Assembly (NCBI GenBank): GCA_041305085.1
Contig: JBFYMA010000012.1
Span: 1-21,126, forward strand
DNA length: 21,126 nucleotides
Source of the DNA: SURF-58 sp041305085
GTDB lineage: Archaea; Nanobdellota; Nanobdellia; Woesearchaeales; UBA9642
Reading direction: 5' to 3'
The translations under genes and the position numbers were made by a program. Numbering within the stretch: position 1 is the stretch's first letter; each line of letters opens with the position of its first letter. The notes beneath the pieces are model-generated. The model did no database searches. It was given only the letters and a program-made list of their open reading frames with translations, and was not told the DNA's origin. Positions 18,501 through 21,126 of this stretch are shown here, piece after piece.

Positions 18501-21126
18501 ATGCGTAAATACATCTGTAGAAGCTCCCAGGCCTTCCTCATCCAAAGCGTAGAATCCTGAGCACCCCTGAGATAATGGTGAACCTACAAGCACTGAATAT
18601 TTCTCGGTTCCCACAGACTTGTAAATGCCTTCTGCAACATTCACAGTTACCATGTCTTCTCTGTCAAGCGTGCCGTTCCACACCAATGAGTCTGCTGAGT
18701 TGTACAACTCTATGTATGTTCCATCCTCATATCCGAAGAAGATGACATCTTGCAGTGTGAAGAAGAATGACTCCACAGTATCAACGTCTGTTATTTCTGG
18801 GCCAACTTCTGGTCCTGCTTCACAAATCCTTACATGTGGTTCTCCAATTATTTTATCCATGTCTGGAGCTTGGTTGTCCACAAAAACACATTGCCATTTG
18901 AACTCTTCTTCGTTTCCAAGAAGGTCAACACTCTTGTACTCAATAATATGGCATGAGTCCTCTTCCTTGTAAAATGGAGTATTGTTGTACTCATTCCATG
19001 ATGTGTTCAAGTCCACAAATTGTGAGTAATATTCAGGGTCACAATAAGTGGTTGGTACGCAATCAACTTCAGCATCTGCGCACATCTCAACATCTGCAAT
19101 TATTTGTTCAATATCTATATCTGGCAGGTGTCCGCAAATCATGTCTCCTGCCTCATCATCAGTAACAAGCATATTTCTCCAGTATATCTTGTCAACACCT
19201 ACTTTTTCGTCAGTGGCGTTCAAGTAAACAGGAGTTTGGCTTGTTATCCACCTTGCCCATCCGCAGCCAATATTTATGTTTGCTTCTGGAACTATAGTGT
19301 CAATAAGTGCATCCAAGTATTCACAATATTTTGGATAAGGCCCTAACCATTGCGGCTCTCCATACCATTTCTCTGATTCTGGAGGATTGCTGTCCACAAG
19401 GAAAATCTCACTGTCTTCAACATAGTTTCCAAGACCATCCTGACAGTAGACATATAATTCATGGGTTGAATCTTCTGTAAATATTACTTCTGCATAGTTA
19501 GAGAAGTCTTCTGATTCAACAATGCAAAAATCTAATTCTTCATTGTAATTGTAACCTTCTTTGATGCATGTATTCTCATCAGTAAACCATCTTACCTGGT
19601 ATCTGCAACTCATTTGGTCAACAGCGCAGATTTCTCCACCGTCAACTACTGTAATGTTGACACCATTTTCTCCATGGTCTCTCACATAGCAGGTATCTTC
19701 TCCATTTGCTGGAGGACATTGTCCGAGATGATCATCACCAATCATTGTTTTCAATATTGTTGGTGCAGTGTCATCAACTTTGTAGTATTGGTAGTACAAA
19801 AGTGTCCTTTTTTCCACTGCATCCTCGCAATAGTATTCAAGGTCGTGCATGGATTCTTCTTTGAAGTTTAGCACATAATTAGATTCAGAAACATCCACAC
19901 AGCAGTATCCGTCATCTGTAAGGTCTATGTCGCAATATTGCTCTGTTATGTATCCCCATTCAGGCTCATCGTAGGAAACTTTATAACAAAGTGTTTCACC
20001 GCCTGATGGATGAGGCTCCAGGTCATTGCACGCAAACTCTATTGTTGTATCTGTTTTTACCCAGTGGAATGGTATTCCAAAGCCATTAACTTTTATCAAA
20101 TCAATGTATGCTTCGCTTTCAACAATCCACCCATCAACCTCTATTTCAAGACCAACAACTTTGGTGTTAGAATCAACTGATGCATCCACTGTTCCTGCTT
20201 TCCAGTCAGTAAGGGTTCCGAAGATAAAATCTTCGCCTCCCAATGGTCCTGGTGCTCCGGAGTTAAGCCATGCTCCTGCAGAATCATCAACCACTCCCTT
20301 ATCATCAAATGTATTAATCCATGTATTGTATTGGTAGTTCATATCACCAATCAATTGGTCTGAAGGTGTGATGACTTTATCATACTCAAATACAAGAGCA
20401 TCGTCAGCCATTCCGTCGCCATCAGTGTCTATAAGCACATCAGCGTGTGGCGTGTATCCCTGTATAACATATGCCTGCCACATTATGCTTTCAAGCTCGC
20501 CAAGTGTCATATCAAGAGGAACCTCTATCCTTCCCTCATTTGTTCCTTCTACAATCAATGGTGCATATAAGTGATAGGAGTTGTCTCCTTCGTAAACCAC
20601 ATCATCACTCATTTCTGCTACTCCCTCTCCTGATGTGCCTAATTCAACGTCAACATCAACTTTAGGGATTCCAACTTCTTTTTCAAGAACGGGGGGAGTT
20701 TTGTCAACAAATACGCACTGATGCTGTACAGACTCATTATTACCTAATGCGTCTTTAGAGTAGAACTCAATTACATGACAGCTCTCTTCACCTGAAGGGA
20801 TTGGTGCTGTGTATAATTGCCAGTCTTCATCTTCGTGAAAACTTGTTTTGAACTCATCACAATTTGCCAAGCTTTCACAATAGAAATCATCTTCAGAATA
20901 ATAGTGGTATTGATAAAATGTTTCTACACCATCAATATGACAGATTGGTCCTCCATCTTCTGCTGTTAGCTGTATCTGGCTTACACTATCAATCCATTCA
21001 GCGCCAGTCTCTTCATCAGTCTTGTACGGGCCAATATATTCTTTTTCTGTTGTTGGAGGTGTTGTATCAACCTTGTCTGTTTCTGTAAGTATTGCAAGGT
21101 TTCCTGCTTTATCGTAGCACCTTAAT
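15564..21126 (-). CDS. giant modular extracellular protein, partial (start beyond the window)
   Basis: The frame is open from the stop at 15564 to the right edge, at least 1853 residues; a TTG at 20870 is not the start, because the upstream 85 codons continue the same repeat (CYDKAGN, DTTPPTTEKEYIGP). About nine copies of an Ig-like module recur, with signature ES-CHxIEYYxxDxLGNxE, then VDxxPPxxxKxxGxP. Counting from 20870, a beta-rich region at about 700-1040 resembles an IgGFc-binding-type domain, followed by a calcium-binding TSP3-like repeat (about 1053-1092, DLDQDGICDPVDNCPDD). Two WNLISVPL / GWNLIGYF repeats form the last 200 residues. No C-terminal membrane anchor is seen. The protein is acidic and Cys-rich; it is probably secreted or held in the S-layer, used for adhesion or cell contact. 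Confidence 0.88.
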   Translation of the reverse strand, partial: LRCYDKAGNLAILTETDKVDTTPPTTEKEYIGPYKTDEETGAEWIDSVSQIQLTAEDGGPICHIDGVETFYQYHYYSEDDFYCESLANCDEFKTSFHEDEDWQLYTAPIPSGEESCHVIEFYSKDALGNNESVQHQCVFVDKTPPVLEKEVGIPKVDVDVELGTSGEGVAEMSDDVVYEGDNSYHLYAPLIVEGTNEGRIEVPLDMTLGELESIMWQAYVIQGYTPHADVLIDTDGDGMADDALVFEYDKVITPSDQLIGDMNYQYNTWINTFDDKGVVDDSAGAWLNSGAPGPLGGEDFIFGTLTDWKAGTVDASVDSNTKVVGLEIEVDGWIVESEAYIDLIKVNGFGIPFHWVKTDTTIEFACNDLEPHPSGGETLCYKVSYDEPEWGYITEQYCDIDLTDDGYCCVDVSESNYVLNFKEESMHDLEYYCEDAVEKRTLLYYQYYKVDDTAPTILKTMIGDDHLGQCPPANGEDTCYVRDHGENGVNITVVDGGEICAVDQMSCRYQVRWFTDENTCIKEGYNYNEELDFCIVESEDFSNYAEVIFTEDSTHELYVYCQDGLGNYVEDSEIFLVDSNPPESEKWYGEPQWLGPYPKYCEYLDALIDTIVPEANINIGCGWARWITSQTPVYLNATDEKVGVDKIYWRNMLVTDDEAGDMICGHLPDIDIEQIIADVEMCADAEVDCVPTTYCDPEYYSQFVDLNTSWNEYNNTPFYKEEDSCHIIEYKSVDLLGNEEEFKWQCVFVDNQAPDMDKIIGEPHVRICEAGPEVGPEITDVDTVESFFFTLQDVIFFGYEDGTYIELYNSADSLVWNGTLDREDMVTVNVAEGIYKSVGTEKYSVLVGSPLSQGCSGFYALDEEGLGASTDVFTHTSNQVCQERFIVFSYDDNNDYEVRNVDTDAVLSSGTLNNGERWTAVDNGGQQVHVTSDYPVTVLTLDDQGYFIPGPDGLFSGQFFYTMVMGGGYHDINAYAYYDDTTVTFRNTDTNAVIATDTLDKGETLGWTANSDTYVTIESDKDITASVQPFVSKTTGYHEGSYAGDRDGSGIGLEFMVPAWTGDDGFVWVFGYADDTDVNVYNADTGVLMSSHNLDRGDAINVQNGHIIHQIVANKGVSVYTGWGEWSASFAPVAFGEEACLDLDQDGICDPVDNCPDDYNPGQEDSNSNGIGDVCEQNEGVCWDYISTQTPITFSCADSLPHPVDHVEMYYRYRFSDDCADWNNWTNWTMPESLEWSDDHYRVNGTIYFNQDSCHEIEYYCVDGLGNMGEVMTETDIVDTKSPVITKEVVGPQIGECPPTEEGDHCQIDGVTEIHVTVEDQQPHPVDRVSCEWWYNVYENDYLVFESDVFKEDGSWIINFPEESDHLLTIYCQDGLGNEVRDVEWFTVDKTPPYTWKTFGEPFYTDGEAEYVNLQTPIWLNATDAEGPHDSGVDATYYRISLVDDMYCQNQTICQEAEGDGEFTMYTGTPFNMEEESCHLIEYYSVDGVDKIEDVKNNCVFVDNTEPFTNKTVGLPRAPMSYDNKVLGSNFYPELNPDGEDICSESEDKCWDITMWTPVDLDCADQLPHPSGAVDVCFKIGLDGSDAIEEYCDEEGEMKDGYCCVEDLKTTITFGEESWHKLEYYCIDNVRNVGEPDIEYFKVGDKPFEIKLNKKWNLISVPLKLADESMDAVFASIADKVVTVWQFDGYDWHVYTPDGNPNNDDITTMHPGWGYWILTTDEANLSILGDWIEPSITPPSVPIVHGWNLIGYFDTMGKTGYYGPVSPNSPVGSTTPAYCTLATLRTATWDTNTPYLATWWEPYNPDQLVELYPGNLLDEGDWMDAGAGYWLFYTEPAGAIYTKSGTCAPYLNP

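Noticed and set aside
17750..18790. Clear horizontal transfer of the inner domain judged by more CG dinucleotides
   Set aside because: CG looks somewhat more frequent at 18320-18480, but stretches elsewhere in the same gene (around 16000-16160) are similar by eye; not enough without a proper count.
20870..20870. TTG at 20870 as the true start of the giant protein
   Set aside because: The frame stays open to 21126 and encodes the same repeat type (CYDKAGN, DTTPPTTEKEYIGP); there is no signal peptide after the TTG.

Overview
This window looks like a piece of an archaeal genome, most likely a mesophilic DPANN-type lineage (Woesearchaeota/Pacearchaeota-like). The lineage is inferred from gene content and style, not from a marker gene. 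Supporting signs are AT-rich archaeal TATA boxes, a mixture of leaderless starts (TATA centred about 26 nt before the ATG) and GGTG-type Shine-Dalgarno starts, an archaeal 8-oxoguanine glycosylase, a cytoplasmic group 3b-type [NiFe] hydrogenase, and large cysteine-rich secreted proteins with Ser-rich linkers, TSP1-like modules and an ITGAVTG C-terminal anchor.

Left part (1-2155). A structured intergenic patch is followed by an HhH-GPD 8-oxoguanine DNA glycosylase on the + strand. Convergent to it is a thioredoxin / winged-helix regulator pair whose ends overlap as ATGA. A 373-bp divergent spacer with a three-hairpin structure and a 9-bp tandem repeat separates this pair from hypC, which appears leaderless.

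Central part (2137-9621, all minus strand). This is one tightly packed, partly overlapping operon read from 9621 down to 2137: an FNR-type flavin reductase, hydrogenase beta (2x[4Fe-4S]), gamma (FAD/NAD/[2Fe-2S]), delta (small subunit) and alpha (NiFe large subunit), the maturation endopeptidase, an EamA-type transporter, and two paralogous proteins of unknown function. The enzyme should couple NAD(P)H to H2 in the cytoplasm. The endopeptidase would trim the 13-residue tail of the alpha subunit. The two paralogues share WIGN/ILGN and PHHN motifs. Their C-termini look to me like HypC modules (an NC motif, then KKGD-x-VA-x-H), while the separate HypC has lost the His at that place. This is the most interesting idea in the window. 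A 165-bp element with perfect 15-bp terminal inverted repeats and a perfect 9-bp target duplication, i.e. a MITE, sits directly upstream of the operon promoter.

Right part (9929-21126, all minus strand). An unrecognised 257-aa protein has a palindrome-rich promoter region. It is followed by a cell-surface region: a three-gene operon (a membrane-anchored three-repeat C-x11-C protein, a tail-fibre-like repeat protein, and a Cys-rich secreted protein with N-x-HI repeats), a Ser-linker/TSP1 membrane-anchored protein, and a giant modular surface protein of at least 1853 residues that runs off the right edge. T-tract terminators, one with a perfect hairpin, separate these units. No rRNA, tRNA, CRISPR array or transposase gene was seen.
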